Source: Apostichopus japonicus
Taxonomy: Eukaryota > Echinodermata > Holothuroidea > Aspidochirotida > Stichopodidae
Length of the DNA stretch: 64,000 bases
Direction: 5' to 3'
Assembly: GCF_037975245.1 (NCBI RefSeq)
Contig: NC_092565.1
Span: 4,465,499-4,529,498, forward strand
Of the stretch, positions 47,969-59,337 are shown piece after piece (positions within the stretch are counted from its first letter, which is position 1; each line of letters begins with the position of its first letter). The notes beneath the pieces were generated by a model. That model ran no database searches. It was not told where the DNA came from and saw only the letters and a program-made list of their open reading frames with translations. The position numbers were made by a program, and so were the translations under genes.

Positions 47969-48063
47969 TCCAATACTTACTGGTTTGGGTATTTACCAAA
48001 CGACGACACTTACCTGTCTCTATTCTACACATGCACTCAAATCTACCTACTGTAGCTTACAGT
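47969..48063 (-). repeat. Solo ITR-like module
   Basis: Plus strand: tccaatacttactggtttgg then gtatttacc ... cttacctgtctc, matching the left end of the element at 39527. The continuation, read on the minus strand, 'ctacagtaggtagattt', 'gtgcatgtgtag', 'agagacaggtaag', matches 56693-56766. No second end is found nearby except a possible partner at 48765. Confidence 0.55.
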
Positions 48064-48439
48064 ACAGAAATCAATATGCTCTAAGGAACATCAGGACAAT
48101 ATTTCTTTACTTTTCACAATTGAAAAGAACAATTTTCAAAATAATTATGTTTCATCTGTATTCACTTGACTCTCTAAGATGACTTGAAATTTAAAGCTGA
48201 CAATCTAGTTATGACCTAATACTAGTGGAATTCATTAGAACTTTAGAGTATTGCCAGCAGAGTGTGATGAAATTTTTTTAATCTATCTGAATGTTCTCCT
48301 ACCTCAGCAAATGTGTTAAAAGCACAGCGGGACATCTAGTTTATTCACTGTTGATACTGTACCCTACGTTAATAGGGTAGGGTTTGGATTTTGGACCTTG
48401 TTCTACAGTATCCTCAAGCAGTTGTACAAGTTGTCAGCC

Positions 48440-48540
48440 CTAAGCAGGCGTGCGTACCACCTGGTACCACTGCATAGCACCACGTGCGTACCACGTGCGT
48501 ACCACTAGGCTGTACCACTAGGCTGTACCACATGGTACAG
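48440..48540. repeat. Degenerate GTACCAC minisatellite with two E-boxes
   Basis: gtaccac or gtacca is repeated about eight times with linkers cgtgc and taggct. Two CACGTG palindromes lie 11 bp apart (about 48481 and 48492). CACGTG is the core bound by Myc/USF/CLOCK-type bHLH proteins. Here it probably arises from the repeat. Confidence 0.55.
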
Positions 48541-48764
48541 TAAGATTAGCAAAGCCATGACTTGAGGAATCTTGTTGCAAATTTCATTCTGAACCTTCGT
48601 CAGTCGCAAGCAGCAGGATTCGCGCAAGCAAACGTCAGTAAAGGCGTATATAAAAACGGGGTCGAAAAACACACGTTTCTCTTCGGAGTGGTAAATCCGG
48701 AAGAAAGAGAGTGTGTGGTGACTGTAGGAGAGGTCACCGAGTGCGCAGTGCAAAAATTATACTA

Positions 48765-48791
48765 GTGGGGACAGGTAAGAGAGGAGTGATG
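48765..48791 (+). repeat. Solo ITR-like core
   Basis: gtggggacaggtaagagaggagtgatg matches the DIRS-like ITR core GAGACAGGTAAG ... GAGGAACGAAG but diverges after it. It could be the right partner of 47969-48063, giving an element of about 0.8 kb, but the outer bases do not pair. Confidence 0.4.
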
Positions 48792-50576
48792 TGCAGCATG
48801 CCAGCTTGTTACTGTATACACAGTAACAATGAAGGTGCAGCAGCTTTAAATATTATTGTACATAAATTGCATGGTTGGTACTGTGTGTCCATCTCTCATG
48901 CAAAAGTTGTCCATCTCTCAAACTTCTAAACTGTCCTTTCTTGCACATATCCTATTCATTACAATACAAAAGTTGCATCTCAACTGAAATTGATGAAAAA
49001 GGTTTGATCTAACAAATTAAGTCATATTTTGTCCGTCCATCATAGACAAAAATTGTGTCCGTCCCTCACAGACAATTTTTGACCTCCCCTTAAGGATCTA
49101 ATTGTGATTAAGTTCTTGTTTATGGTTGATAATTAAGATGTGCTCTTCCTGATTCATAATTGTTCAAATATATCAGGAAATATAACTTACATAATGTGAG
49201 ACAATTTTAACAGTGTCATTTGATGTCTGTTCCTTACAAACAAAACTTCCTCTAATTATACTGATTGCAATATTTTATTTTAATCCAAGGTGAATTTCCA
49301 CTTTCAACTATAAATAGTAACTATCAATTTAGTAAAGAACTATGATAATAGGATATTTCAGAGAGGAATTGAATCGGGCTCACCATTGAACTTCTACAGT
49401 AAGTACTACAAAGTTGTACTTCTGCAGGACATTAATTAATGTTAAGTTTTAATTAAAATGGAAGACATTATGAAGCAACTGTTAGGAAGCATCATTAGTA
49501 TATGAGGCCGAAACTGAGGATATGAAAGGAAAATGGAATTTTGTACATGTTGGTCATTGCAGAGGACAAAAACATAAAATATGTCGTACAGGACATAGCA
49601 ATTAATGGAAGTTTAGTGAGCCAAATACAAATTCCATAAATTTTAGGATTGGTATCTTAAAAATATCTACTGTAAATTGCTTTCTGGGTTTTTATTTCAA
49701 CTTTACTGACACTATTTGTATGTGTCCCTTTGTATACTACCTAGATTAAAATCTATAAAGCAATAGCAAAAACTGGACATTCTCAGCAAAAAGTAGGCAA
49801 ATTTCATCAGTGTATTGATATTGTCCAATAAAGAACCTTCAAAGCATAAAAATTTAACAACTTTACTACCTTTGGAACTGCTTTTGGAATTCTGTTTAGA
49901 AACTGAAATTTGGACATGTTTGTCTGCATTTACACGGAATCGTCCGTGAATACTGCGACATCTATCTCCCAAGTCCACACAATGACACAGATACACGCAG
50001 ACCATCTGTGTAAAGCTCAGCTTGCACTTTACAAAGAGATTGCTGTCTTTGATTACTTATAGGAATGACAGTTTGGAAGAGAGAGCATGACTGGTGGAGT
50101 TCAAGTTTCTAATATGGCTAATGACATGTATACCACCAGTACTTGGGTATTGAACTTCTACTTGTGCTTTCCTATCGTTGGTCAAAAGATATCATGTTGC
50201 TGACATTGCCCTGTCATAATACCATCTACCAAATATAAAGTGATTTAGTGCTCTGTAAGTCAACAAATGGTTAAGTTGTTACATGCCAGGTGCACACTAC
50301 CCTAACTCAGACTGAACACGACCCGGCTCGTCGGAGCCGACTTTTCGATCATATGTCATGACCGATTTGACTTCATACGACTGCTCCTGCTGCACACTGA
50401 GCCCAACACTGCCAATAAAGCCCATCTCATCTATTAATGACTCAGTGCTTATTAAGGTCACATGCAAGAATTACTTTTCCTGCAATGGGTGACATTAACT
50501 GAAACTGGGCAGTTCTCCTGACTGAAGCGATGTGACTTAAAACTGGCTAACTCTTCACCAGCTGTAGTTGCTAGCA

Positions 50577-50612
50577 CACACACAGACACACCCAGACACA
50601 CACACACACAGC
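50577..50612. repeat. (CA)n-rich microsatellite
   Basis: Runs of cacacacaca interrupted by gacac and cccag. No other content. Confidence 0.8.
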
Positions 50613-51123
50613 CCCGCTATTCACAAAGGTCGAACTGAGTCAGGCGGAGTTTTCAGCCAGGCAGTGTGCAGCCAGCTATACAGTGATGATAGTGTAGGCG
50701 ATTCTAGTAATTGGGTATTTAAGACAATACATTTGTAACAATACGATCGAATCAACAAAGAGAAACGGATGAGAAAGCCTTTGTTATCGGTCTGGGCTGT
50801 AATTGCAGGACAGACAGTTAAATCTTTCACATGATATGCAACGCCACAAGATAGCGCTAGATTAAAATCAGATTGCTCGTAATTTTATTACAAAGCAATT
50901 GATTATAACGTTGATGTGAACGATGACAGCCCAAAATGGAGCAAGTGGAAGGTATACATTACGAAGCGCGTCAAGAACAAAGTAAACTAACTCTCTCTGT
51001 AATCGACTAATTACATCCTGTTTTTCTTTGGCTCAACATTATATTGTACGTGCTTTTAAAGAATTCCTTAAAGATTGATTGGAAACTAGCTCAGTCCAGC
51101 ACATATATATATACTGTACTTAC

Positions 51124-51213
51124 CTTTAGGTGGGAAATATGACTTGCTTTCGGCTTTGTGTGGCCAATCGACAACAAGACTGCCAAAGTGTCGAAAGCTT
51201 GCTGTGATTTCCT
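51124..51213 (-). CDS. CPEB2/3/4: CPEB exon: RRM1 middle
   Basis: 90 nt, from acceptor tgcttcag to donor GTAAGT. It completes a Glu codon and encodes EITASFRHFGSLVVDWPHKA, ESKSYFPPK plus the first base of Gly. Lengths and split codons match both neighbouring exons. The sequence is almost that of vertebrate CPEB2-4 (RRFG there, RHFG here). Confidence 0.97.
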
Positions 51214-53554
51214 CTGAAGCAGAGAAAGAGAAAGATAGATTTATTCGACTTTGCCGTAATGGAAAATGGCTAAAAATAACACATTTTGAAGAGTTTCTTC
51301 TAAAGCCAGTCAATTCTGCAACTGATTGCAGTCTTCAACAAAAGGCAATCACATTGATGATTTTTATTACGATTAAGAGAAAAAATTCTGAGGACCTTAA
51401 AAAAGCATGAAAAAGATCGATAAAGGTACAGTATATACTGTACTCTATGCATAAAAATACAAGGCGACAGCTAGTTGTTCATGTGTGCAATTCATTGCCT
51501 TGTATACCTGAGCAATGTGAAATTTAAGATACATAGTTAATATCCTGTATCTATTAAAACTACCATGGTAATACTTGCAAGATAACCAACCAGATGCAGC
51601 TCGCCTCTCTCTGCTTTACATTTTATGCCTACTCTTCCAGTTCAGTTGTGACGTGAGCAACAATTACAGATTTTCATCGTGAGGCAGGTTACAAGTTGCT
51701 GTTGTACTGTTCCTTCTCAGATGAACATAAAACCTTGCCATAAGAAGTGATGTGAACATTACCAGGTTAATTAAATACTCTCTCAAGCATACAAAAATAT
51801 GACCATATGGGAAACTAGGGGTATATGTGACATTAGGGGATGCAACTGTTTGATATTTTAACCAAACCATCAAGTATGCAGACAAAATTGGATGCCCCTC
51901 AATCTAAGTAATTGTTTAGATCTTTATGGCTAAAAACCCTTTGTCTGCTTTTAAAAGCTTCTTCTAAAAGTCCAATACAGAAAGATTTCTGACCCACAAA
52001 ATTTATTTCATTTTAGCCTTATTTGCCACCGTACGATGTTTATGCCTACTTTTCATAATTCCAACTGCTATTTTTATATGAACTTAAGATGCAGATTATG
52101 TGTTTAAGGTAAGGGGTTCAACTCGAAAAATGATGAGTGTTGTAACTGAAACATTTGAAGACATCAGATTCAGAAAATTCTTGCATCAGTATCATGTTAT
52201 TCATTACTGTAGGAACTTACTGTAAATGATACTGCACATACAGAGACAAATGTAAAAATGCCATCAACAGAATCAAAGAGGCAAATTTATCCAAGTTGTC
52301 TGACAGTCCTCAACAAACTCCCTTACAAATCAACCCAGAACTACTAAAAACTGTACAAAATATCATATATGCCTCTATCATATCTTAGTGTTTCCTCAAC
52401 ATATATATGGTCTGTAACAGATACATCCATGGGGAATCAATGTGAGAACTGTCCATACCGTTCTGTACATTGTATTGGATACGCTTTGAGCTACAACTTG
52501 TTTCATTTGAATATCGACTACATTATTAAGTATGTAGTATGTACCAAAGGAATAAATTGGTTCTCGTTAGTTGCCATCCTGTAATATATTATTACATCCA
52601 CCACCAGCAAACCTTCAAATGAGAAAGCTGCAGTTAGACCTTGAATACAGACTTTAATCAGGCACATTTCACTAATGGAAAGCTGTTACAACTCAAACCT
52701 TCAATAAATTACTGCAGATGCGCTCTGTACAGAAACAACTGTAAGTTGTGTACACACTTTTATGGACTTGCATACTAAAGGTCTGTCCTCCCCCACTCCC
52801 CCTCCCCTCCCCTTTCCCTACCTCTCTTCTAAAACGCTACAGGATGTATAATAACAAATTTTTATGATGAAACTACCATCAAAACCTTTACGCATGAAAT
52901 AGAGAATCCACCATTTAAGAAAAATGCATGCTTTTTCACTTTTTGTGCATAGTACTGCTATGGTAAAGAGGATGATTTTTTGAAAATGAATAACTACAGT
53001 GTTATAATGTAGACTAAGTACAAAAAATTGGGCTAGTCAATTGCAATTATGTCAGATGATTTGTAAATATGTAAACATGAAATGATGGATGTTATGTACT
53101 TTCACTTTCATATCCCACTTGTAACTTTGAACACAATCGGAAGAATGTGTAGATTCAGTTTTGCTTCTCTCTATGATATCACCAACGCAGCAAAAAACAG
53201 ATATTCCCTCCTACCCACGGAATAGTTTGTGAATGCCACTCAGTCTCTAAAATTCTTAACATTGTGGACCTTTTCTCGTCATTTATATTTTAAGTACAAC
53301 ATCGCAAACATACATGCCCATCCCTCCCCGCCCCCTACCTCAGCACATTTTTTTCCCTGTCAATGCAATAACAAAAATGTCACATTTTGGCTCATACTGT
53401 AATGTATTTTGCAACTGTATTGAGTGACGAGGGGGGGGTGGGAGGCAGTCATTCATAATTTTATATGCAGATTTCCTCTACCTTGCTAATTACCCATCAC
53501 ATACTGATGGTGCTGATACTTATAGTTGCTTCAAAAATGATCAAATTCTAACAC

Positions 53555-53630
53555 ACACATACATACATATATATACATATATACATTAACATATACACAT
53601 ACACATACATATATATACACATATGCACAC
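53555..53630. repeat. CATA/TA-rich microsatellite
   Basis: Alternating acacac, atacata, atatata and atacac runs over about 75 bp. Confidence 0.85.
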
Positions 53631-56600
53631 TATCCAATGTCTGATATACCAAACTTCCAAATAACCTTTATTGAAGGCGAAATGTAATAACTATTCTTTT
53701 GTAAATTTGCCTTGGACAATCAGTGAACTGTTTCAAATATATCCAGCATTCATTTTCACCAATAAACAGCTACACTCTTAAGCCAAGCATGTCCTTGTTA
53801 CAGCCATTAAGCAAGTCTGTGTGGGAGTTCCCAGTTAACGTTCTTCTACCAGCCAGCGTCACTAACACCGGATGTAAATATCAAGTATGGCTGATAATTT
53901 TTTACATTGTGCAATGTCGATGCCAGAGAGTGTGCACAGCTGTTGTGCAGACCTGCATACATGTACAAATTATAATCGTTCCACGAAAAAAAATTTACAG
54001 TGTTAATTTGGTTCATTAAAGAGTAGTGTAGAATAAAATGGCAATCTGCAATTGAGGCTAACATGCCTATTCCTATTACGTCTGAAGAGGGTTTTTTCTA
54101 TTTCCTTAATTAAATTACTACTGTTGCAGATGCTTGTCTTAGTCATTGCAAGTAATAGCAATTACGTGCGTGCTGCAGGTACTGCCATTTCCAACCAATA
54201 CATTTATGTTAAACAAATGGCAGTTTCATATGATTTATTCATAACAGGACTCCTGTAGGCTTGTCTGTACACAAAACCTTATTGTACCTCATCCATACAA
54301 GGCCATGGCACACACCGATTCAGAGAATTCAATGTGTAATTGATGACACTTCCTGTTACCTTTGTCTACATTTTACTACAAACTTTATATTTTCTTATGT
54401 TTCCATGACCTTTCTGCATGAATGATTTTAACACATACATATACACATGTATACATGGTTTGGATCCATATTAATCTTTGTTGATTAGAAAGTCTGTTTT
54501 GCAATATTCTTATATCATTTGCAGTATTCTACACAGAAAGCTACCACTGCAGTGACTCCATACCAGTATAGAATATGTTTATAGCCAGGCTTGGCACCAG
54601 GCGGCTTACAATTCATCATGGCACCCTACATTTCTTGCAAACGCAACAAACCAGTTCATGGATTGAAGGGTGGGTGGTACAGTAGGGGCCAAGTAGAACT
54701 GCAAATTGGAGAAAGGTAATATTATGTGGTATGCACATGTATATCTTTCTTTAATATCAATATGGAATATTAGCATTTAACCACGCACAAAACGATGGAT
54801 TCTCCTTCACTTCCATACATACAGTGTAATGACTGTATATACATCAAAAAGGAAACGAATTTGCATAATCCTTGCATCGGATTACAAGTATGTACAGTGT
54901 ATTTACTGGTCTGTATCATATCTATTGTACTGAGCCATAAATTAATAGAGACCTTTTAATATTGCTATCCACTGACTTCATCCAATTCCAGCGCAATGAC
55001 CAGTGGTGCTTCTTTCCAAATCTACGGTACCATTCCAACATATATAGAGAACAGCTCATGAATACAAAGTTCAGGCAGACATTACATACATTTATGCTGA
55101 GAGGAGATCATATTTTGCAGGTCTCATTTAGATCTTCAACGAATCAAAAGATCCATGATAGAAAAATAATTCACTGATGATATAGTACTAATTCAGATAT
55201 CAATGGTAGGTCTACCATTACCAGATACTATTGGGTCTTGTCACGTGGTATGCAGCTCTTAAAAAGGCATTTCTCTGCAACGTTTGGATTTTGCTCAGAT
55301 GGATAGATAGCAGAAATGGATGCTACCAGCATATAATCATACAGAACAGCTGCGTAAGCAGCAATACATACATATATATATTTATATAACACTTTTAACA
55401 GAGAATAAACAACAGAGTGGAATTACAGAACCTGATGAGCTACTGGTCAAACTCAACGATAACCGATATACACAAACAGAAACAAATTTATGTAAAAGGA
55501 AACCATGGTCACCAATTCCCCGTTTTAACATTTCATTATTAATCAGTACTAAGACTGTAGTCAAATTTCCTACAAGTCCTTTCAAGAATACTGTTTCTTT
55601 GGTTTCTAATGTCCTCTTGACCTTGAAAGTCATTCCCAAGAATCTTGAATATGATGAGTTCATGTAGGTCGATTTCTGGGGAAACTTGACCTGCTATTTG
55701 CAGGTGGTAATATTTCAGTGGTATTAAATGAAGGAGAAAAAAATGCTGCCAATGTCTGTGGAAAGAAACCAAGATGGCTGCATATTGCACTCTGTTCTTT
55801 CTCAAAGAAAATACATGTATGTGGAGGAATTTGAAAGATAACCAACACAAGGCATCGCATGATGGTTGGTTGAATGTCAGTCTCAAACTTTGAACCTTTA
55901 CTTTTTCGGCGAAGCTGTTCAATGCTTTATAATGAAAGGGTAATAGGAGAGGTAAGACAGGATGGTTGCAAAAGAATGAGTCTTATTCAAACTTCTTGGT
56001 TAAGATGGTTGTTTCCCCACTTGAAAATTTTTATTACATAAATGGGTTGAAATAAGTGTCAACATCAGCTGGAGGGGAGGGGAGGGGGTGGAAGTTGGGG
56101 TGAGGTTTGCATCACCTAGGAAGGCTTAGAACAACCTTCAGCTTTTGCAGCTCAGATTCAATGAGACTTTTGCAGTTTGCCATTGATCGCTAGGTATTCT
56201 TAGGTTGCCCACCGTACATGTCCGATAAAGGTCTAACAGTATTCTTTACTGTAATTTTAGATTTGCATACAAGTCAGAGTGTGGGAAGTGACCACAAAGT
56301 AGACCTGCCAAAGGTGTCTCTGTGCTAAACATTTATACAAACTATATTGCAAACTATAAAATTGGAGTGCAAATGTAGACATGACAACCTGGGTAACAGA
56401 GAGCTGTTGTTTATACAGTACACTTGTTTGCCACAGAACAACTGGGAACCTCACCAGCTAGTTTAGGTTTGGGTAGTAATCCTCTCAGATGATCAGCTAA
56501 TCCTAATGACAGTTGCTTGTGTGTTTGTTATTTTTTTGTTTCTTAATGTAACTTCTCTCAATGTGCAGTCTGAGCACAAAATAACTTCAAACCAATTAAT

Positions 56601-56692
56601 CATACTATAAGCCTTGACTATAATACTTTAACAACAGATGTACACATATACAGTATGGAATATTAAGAAGTGATGCTGAAAACATTTACAGA

Positions 56693-56766
56693 GTGTACAG
56701 TAGTTAGGTAGATGGGAAAGTGCAGATGTGCAGTGGGAGACAGGTAAGAGAGGAGCGAAGTAAATA
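56693..56766 (+). repeat. Solo ITR-like module, best-preserved
   Basis: tgtacagtagttaggtagat, gtgcagatgtgcagtg, ggagacaggtaagag, aggagcgaagtaaata in order. The last 30 bases match the ITR of the DIRS-like element at 46271-46300 with few changes. The first part matches only the solo copy at 47969-48063. There is no inverted partner within the intron. Confidence 0.6.
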
Positions 56767-57172
56767 ATTGCCACTTTACTGGCAAGGCTAATTTACAAAG
56801 CTAACTGCACATTATGGAACTTGAATCAAAGCCATTGAATTAGAATAGATGGATATTCTAATGCAATTAACTTATTATTATTATATTTTACTACGGTATT
56901 TTACAATCTACCGTTACATTCAAAGGAATTAATTTATCAAATTAACATAAACTTGCTTTATTTTTCAAGGATGGATATGGTAATTTTGGTATCATTCTTT
57001 TAAAGAGAGAGTGAAGTCTTGAGATTTTTGTACAGATTTATGCACAAGCACTAATAAAAGTCGAGTCTATTTTCCATGTAAGTTAAGTATGCTGTACAAC
57101 ACTCTACATTTACACACATATTTAGCCAACAGACAGTTGAACTTAATAAACCAGATTGCAAACATTGCATTG

Positions 57173-58117
57173 TGGTTTCGATGATGTAACATGAGCAGTT
57201 TTCTTCATGAATCTGATGTAAAGTATAATGAGGATGTACAACACACTTAATCTTAGTAATACAGTGAAACGCAGTGTGATGTGATGAACAATAAATTGAC
57301 AAGGAACAGACTATCCTGAAATGACCTCAAAAACAGGCTTCTTGTACTAAATGTGATAGATACTGTACATCAACATACTTAATTAATATGACATCTGTCC
57401 TTGTTGAAATATGGGGAAAACAGGGTTTTCACAATTTGGCCTCTGGTGACCTCAAACGACCATTGACCTCCGCACACAACATTAGGCTTCTTGTACTCAA
57501 TGTGGTACAGTTACATACCAAATATGCTAATCTGTCCAAGCTTCCCTTGCGATATTATGTTTAGGAAGGTGAGTTAGTGTAGAGAGACAGGTGAGAGGGA
57601 AGTGAAGTAAATGTTTGGCGATAGTTAACTTCAAATGACCCTATGACCTCCACCAAAAGCAATAATAGGCTCCTTAAATTTGATATGGTACATCTAAAAA
57701 CCAAATATGAAATCTGTCCAAGGTTCCTTGAAATCTTGCAATATCATGTTTACAAGGCTTTCACAATTTGACCTGTTGTCCCTAAATGACCATTGACTTC
57801 CACCAAAATCAAAAGTCTTCTTGTACTCAATGTTATACACCTTCTTACCAAGTATGAGATCTGCCCAAGCTTCCAATATTGAGATAACATGTTTACAAGG
57901 TTTTCACAATTTGACCCCTGGTGTCCCCAAATGACCGTTGACCTCAACCAAATACAATACGCTAATTGTACTCAATGTGGTACTTTTACACACCAAGTAT
58001 GAGGTCTGCTCATGCTTTCCTTCTTGAGATATCATGTTTACAAGCTGGGTGTCACAAACGCACACACATACACAAACGCCATCATGAATGCAAAGGTTAC
58101 GATTATCATCGAAACCA
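57173..58117 (-). mobile_element. TIR element with internal repeats, copy 2
   Basis: Plus-strand ends are ggtttcgatgat (57174) and atcatcgaaacc (58105-58116), a perfect 12-bp inverted pair. Read on the minus strand, the order matches copy 1: GT-rich start, 'cttgtaaacatgatatctca', several ~140-bp units with 'gtactcaatgtggta' complements and GGTCA half-sites, an ITR-like module, then 'caaggacagatgtca' and the terminal block. It has fewer units than copy 1 but an extra block near its end (57225-57310) that is missing from copy 1 and present in the fragment at 19108. Non-coding. Confidence 0.75.
57575..57612 (+). repeat. ITR-like module inside TIR element copy 2
   Basis: tagagagacaggtgagaggg then aagtgaagtaaatgtttgg, closely matching copy 1 (5084-5120, minus strand) and related to the DIRS-like ITR. 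It occupies the same place in the repeat order in both copies. Confidence 0.6.
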
Positions 58118-58449
58118 ACTAAGCAATTATTTCCTTCCTGGATAAAATTATACTAAACATCACGGCCATGCATTCACTGCTTCTGCTAAACAATTTTAAA
58201 TTTTGCCTAAGTTACAACTTTGAAATCTCTGTTTAATGTTGTAACACTCTGTGTGCTTAGGCTTAGTCTTGAAAGAAACTGAAAGGAAAACCTTTTTCTC
58301 AAAAGGAACGATCACCTCCGGTGTTACCATTCAGGATGGTCGTGTAAAACGCAGTCAAGCACTCTTAGGTACTGTAGATTTACACTGTATACAGCTGTGC
58401 ATACTTCATTACTGCATACTGTGCAATGTAACCATCCAAGGCCATCCGC

Positions 58450-58640
58450 AAGCTGCATGTTGACATTTTATGTTTAATACAACATATTGCTCTTCTCATG
58501 AATAATCATTACATTACAGTATACTGAACATGGACGTTTCGAAACTGCATGTTGACATTTTAAGTTTAATACAACATATTGCTCTCTTCATGAATGATCA
58601 TAACATTACAGTATACAGAACACGGAGGTTTCAAAACTGA
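58450..58640. repeat. Two-copy tandem duplication, period about 92 bp
   Basis: ctgcatgttgacattttatg ... acattacagtatactgaaca is repeated as ctgcatgttgacattttaag ... acattacagtatacagaaca. The copies differ at only a few places. Confidence 0.85.
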
Positions 58641-59157
58641 TTAAGTCTTTTATCTATTGAGGCTCTATCCATTAGCTCTCCATGTTACATACATACAAGT
58701 TTTTGCTGATAAGCCATTTATTTTAACAAAATTGCAGGGAAGATTGCCCCGAGGCCCGTCCTTCTAAATATCGCAACTTTGAACTTTGATATATACATAT
58801 CACGTACAGTAGATGTGAGAAAATTAAGTTTCCAGATGTACTTGTACTTAGAGCTGATTCATCAGAGGCTCAGTCACCTCAACTCTGAATGAACACTGAA
58901 AGGACCACGAGATGACGATGTCAGTGCTGAAACATTCACTTGACGTTGATGTAACAACTTCAAGTGTTCTTAATCCAGTTAATCCAGTCAACTTTGTGAT
59001 GGGGTGGTTGTTTGGTGGTTGTTTGGGGATGGGGGAGGCAACATAGGAAGGGCATATTTAATGGATTTATGGTATCATGCTACTACACCAGTAGTCGCCA
59101 TTGTACTTTACAAGTTTAGGATTCTAGGATTCTCAGATGACATACAATATCTCTCAC

Positions 59158-59337
59158 CTTCATCTATATCTGGAGGCAGTCCACCCACAAAGACCTTTCT
59201 TGAGTACCTCTCCGGGAGATAGTCTGTAGGGGATCGAGGAGAGATCTGCCCCGGTGAGCTCAATGAGGGTACGATTTGATCGTGGTTGTTCTCGTCTAAA
59301 AAGTTGTCCATCGACGGGAACATGGATGACGAAGGCC
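59158..59337 (-). CDS. CPEB2/3/4: CPEB exon: linker and RRM1 start
   Basis: 180 nt, from acceptor tttcctcag to donor GTGAGA. It completes a Gly-type split codon, then encodes PSSSMFPSMDNFLDENNHDQ, a Ser/Pro-rich linker (SLSSPGQISPRSPTDYLP) and ERYSRKVFVGGLPPDIDE. VFVGGL is RNP2 of RRM1. The SSxFPxxDxFLD block and following SSP segment parallel the vertebrate CPEB3/4 linker just after the alternatively spliced B-region, so the exon before it should carry that segment. It was not found within the window. The exon ends with one base of the next Glu codon. Confidence 0.96.

Larger units (their letters stand above)
35706..51123 (-). other. CPEB intron, 15.4 kb, hosting DIRS-like elements
   Basis: Donor GTAAGT (51123-51118), acceptor TTTCAG (ending 35706). 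The central part, 39.5-46.3 kb, is two abutting inverted-repeat elements set in an old repeat. ITR-like fragments lie at 47.97-48.79 kb. A perfect 8-bp hairpin is at 36182-36212 and a CA-rich run is at about 50577-50612. Outside these, no genes were recognised. Confidence 0.8.
51214..59157 (-). other. CPEB intron, 7.9 kb, with TIR element copy 2
   Basis: Donor GTGAGA (59157-59152), acceptor TTCAG (ending 51214). It contains a CATA/TA microsatellite (about 53555-53630), a solo ITR-like module (56693-56766), the second full TIR element (57173-58117) and a 92-bp tandem duplication (58450-58640). No genes were recognised. Confidence 0.8.
18676..59337 (-). other. CPEB2/3/4: CPEB2/3/4 (Orb2-like) gene, exons 3' of the N-terminal region
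   Basis: Six minus-strand coding exons join into about 305 residues matching the conserved C-terminal half of CPEB2-4. The order is a linker, RRM1, RRM2 and the ZZ-type zinc-binding domain. CPEB proteins bind U-rich elements in 3' UTRs and control poly(A) length and translation, notably in germ cells and neurons. Wording such as RYSRKVFVGGLPPDID, LYLCVSSPTIK, VQIRPWNL and CANVTCLQYYCE places it in the CPEB2-4 branch rather than CPEB1. Intron lengths are about 7.9 kb, 15.4 kb, 4.8 kb, 11.1 kb and 438 bp, reading 5' to 3'. The N-terminal disordered exons and promoter lie to the right of the window. All reading frames are intact, so the gene appears functional. Confidence 0.97.

Noticed and set aside
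48505-48765. Open frames of 82 and 67 codons on both strands
   Set aside because: No recognised protein; reported only as part of a promoter-like arrangement, not as a gene.
30773-59157. HDV-like ribozyme as in the mammalian CPEB3 intron
   Set aside because: I looked for the nested double pseudoknot pattern by eye and saw no candidate; the mammalian ribozyme is not expected outside mammals.
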